From: an uncultured Eubacteriales bacterium
GTDB taxonomy: Bacteria > Bacillota > Clostridia > Peptostreptococcales > Anaerovoracaceae
Direction of reading: 5' to 3'
Assembly (NCBI GenBank): GCA_902766185.1
Contig: CACXCQ010000062.1
Location: 1 to 6,427 of the forward strand
Length of the DNA: 6,427 bases
The notes under the pieces were generated by a model that was not told the origin of the DNA, ran no database searches, and worked only from the letters and a program-made list of their open reading frames with translations. Made by a program: the position numbers and the translations under genes. Within the stretch, counting starts at the first letter, position 1; the number at the start of each line of letters is the position of its first letter. This document shows positions 5,555 to 6,427 of this stretch, piece after piece.

Positions 5555-6297
5555 CCGGGGATTATCGCACCTATACGCTGAGCCGCCGCCAGAGGATCCG
5601 CTTCAACGCGCTGGGCTTCCTCTGCATAGCCGCAGCAGTCTTTCTCTTCTATCACAGTCTGCTGCTGGCAGCAGCCGCGGGTCTTCTGATCCGCAGATGC
5701 CAGCCTTTGTACGAGCGCTATCTCATGCGCAGGCGCCTGCAAAAGCTGGAACTGCAGTTCCGCGATCTGCTCTATTCCCTGTCCGGCTCCGTTGCGGCAG
5801 GACGGCAGATGGCAGAGGCTCTGGTGGAAGCCTGCGGACAGCTGGAGCAGGTATATAAACCGGAGGAGCCCATCATGCAGGAACTGCGGGTCATCCGCAA
5901 GCGCATTCTGGACAACCACGAAAGCGACCGGATACTGCTGGCGGATCTCGCGGAGCGCTCCGGAAGCGAGGACATCCGCAGCTTCGTACAGGTCTACCTC
6001 ACCTGCCGCAATACGGGAGGTGACCTTCAGCGCATCATCACCCACGCCATTGAGATCATCACCGAAAAGATGAATATCCGGGAAGAGATCCGCACGATCA
6101 CTTCCCAGAAGAAGCTGGAAGGAAGGCTGATCTGCCTGATGCCCGCGGGGATGCTGCTGGCTCTGAACCTGATGTCTTCTTCGTACATCCGGATACTCTA
6201 CACCAGCCTGGCCGGGCATCTGATCATGACCCTCTGTCTGGCGGGCACGGTCATCGGCGTCTGGCTCATGGAAAAAATGTCGGAGGTGGACATATGA
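5551..6297 (+). CDS. tadB: TadB-like T2SF-domain pilus platform protein
   Basis: With start 5551 this is a 248-residue inner-membrane protein of the type II secretion F (T2SF) family, expected to be the platform on which CpaF acts during Tad pilus assembly. After a basic N-terminus (SRRQRIR) there is a hydrophobic stretch at about 18-48 (one long or two short membrane segments). The T2SF domain follows at about 68-205, with FRDLLYSLSGSVAAGRQMAEAL (69-90) and the TadB-like run SFVQVYLTCRNTGGDLQ (144-160) leading into a charged helix to about 190. Two C-terminal membrane segments lie at about 192-208 and 222-239. Many TadB proteins are nearer 300 residues; here the N-terminal part is short. An alternative start at 5545 adds only two residues and has poor ribosome-site spacing. 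It follows cpaF and overlaps the next gene. TadB versus TadC cannot be fully settled from one T2SF gene. Confidence 0.85.
   Translation: MTGDYRTYTLSRRQRIRFNALGFLCIAAAVFLFYHSLLLAAAAGLLIRRCQPLYERYLMRRRLQKLELQFRDLLYSLSGSVAAGRQMAEALVEACGQLEQVYKPEEPIMQELRVIRKRILDNHESDRILLADLAERSGSEDIRSFVQVYLTCRNTGGDLQRIITHAIEIITEKMNIREEIRTITSQKKLEGRLICLMPAGMLLALNLMSSSYIRILYTSLAGHLIMTLCLAGTVIGVWLMEKMSEVDI
6282..6297 (+). promoter_or_regulatory. Ribosome site and ATGA overlap for the third Tad-operon gene
   Basis: GGAGG at 6282-6286 stands 7 bases ahead of ATG 6294-6296, which overlaps the tadB stop TGA (6295-6297). A second in-frame ATG follows at once (6297). The arrangement copies that between cpaF and tadB and indicates translational coupling. 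Confidence 0.75.
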
Positions 6298-6427
6298 TGG
6301 ACAGAAAAGAACTGGAGACGCGGTGCTTCCGGAATCTCCGCTTCATCGCCGTGATCGGAGCCCTTCTGATCCTGGCCGACCTTTGCTTTTCCTTCCTCGG
6401 TCAGGACGTGATCATCGAACGTGACGG
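6294..6427 (+). CDS. Membrane-anchored protein of unknown function in the Tad operon, N-terminal part
   Basis: The first 44 codons of an open frame that runs off the window. It starts MMDRKELETRCFRNLRF, followed by one hydrophobic segment at about residues 16-36 (FRFIAVIGALLILADLCFSF-like region; actual order begins FIAVIGALLILADLCFSFLG) and then the polar QDVIIERDG. A basic start followed by a single membrane segment predicts a cytoplasmic N-terminus and an external remainder, or the first segment of a multi-pass protein. ATGA coupling with tadB and its own GGAGG indicate a real gene of the pilus operon. TadC-like second T2SF protein, or an accessory membrane protein, are both possible by position; I do not recognise the family from this fragment. 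No pilin G/E cleavage motif is seen in the visible part. Confidence 0.7.
   Translation, partial: MMDRKELETRCFRNLRFIAVIGALLILADLCFSFLGQDVIIERD

Noticed and set aside
5080..6219. A 379-codon open frame on the minus strand opposite cpaF and tadB
   Set aside because: It spans two well supported genes antisense, shows low-complexity composition and no recognisable domain or ribosome site.
1..6427. CRISPR array, tRNA/rRNA, insertion sequence or prophage elements
   Set aside because: No regularly spaced repeats, no cloverleaf or rRNA-like stretch, no transposase or integrase frame and no paired terminal repeats were seen.

Overview
The window looks like a chromosomal segment of a Gram-positive anaerobe, probably class Clostridia (Bacillota). 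This rests on strong AGGAGG-type ribosome binding sites, sigma-A-like promoters, amino-acid transporters of the AGCS and APC types, and a compact Tad/Flp pilus operon that starts with cpaF. By eye the coding DNA is moderately GC-rich and the intergenic DNA is AT-rich. Genus cannot be judged from this piece.

Layout. Positions 1-590 (minus) hold the N-terminal 196 codons of the replication-repair ATPase RarA (MgsA), cut by the window edge. Immediately upstream of it, 600-2321 (minus), is an APC-superfamily amino acid/polyamine permease with a long C-terminal extension. It is separated from rarA by only 9 bases, so the two are probably one transcript driven by promoter signals at about 2358-2457. 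A clear Rho-independent terminator at 2482-2516 (minus) ends the preceding unit, a single-gene AGCS-family sodium:alanine/glycine/glutamine symporter at 2563-3990 (minus). The 322-base gap 3991-4312 is a divergent promoter region. It holds a good minus-strand promoter for the symporter, a 7+7 inverted repeat in its leader, and a plus-strand promoter candidate with a 10-bp-spaced direct repeat beside its -35.

From 4313 rightward (plus) is the start of a Tad/Flp-type secretion-pilus operon: cpaF (TadA-type hexameric secretion ATPase), a TadB-like T2SF inner-membrane platform protein, and the first 44 codons of a membrane-anchored protein of unknown function. The three genes are joined by ATGA overlaps with GGAGG sites 7 bases ahead of each downstream start, so they are translationally coupled.

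Functionally the window has two themes: uptake of amino acids (two different secondary transporters, transcribed separately) and a surface pilus/secretion machine reading away from them. RarA appears to be a passenger at the end of the permease transcript. I did not find a convincing undescribed system. The points most worth a second look are the regulatory repeats in the divergent intergenic region, the cysteine-rich TM6 and extra C-terminal membrane segments of the permease, and the unidentified third gene of the Tad operon.
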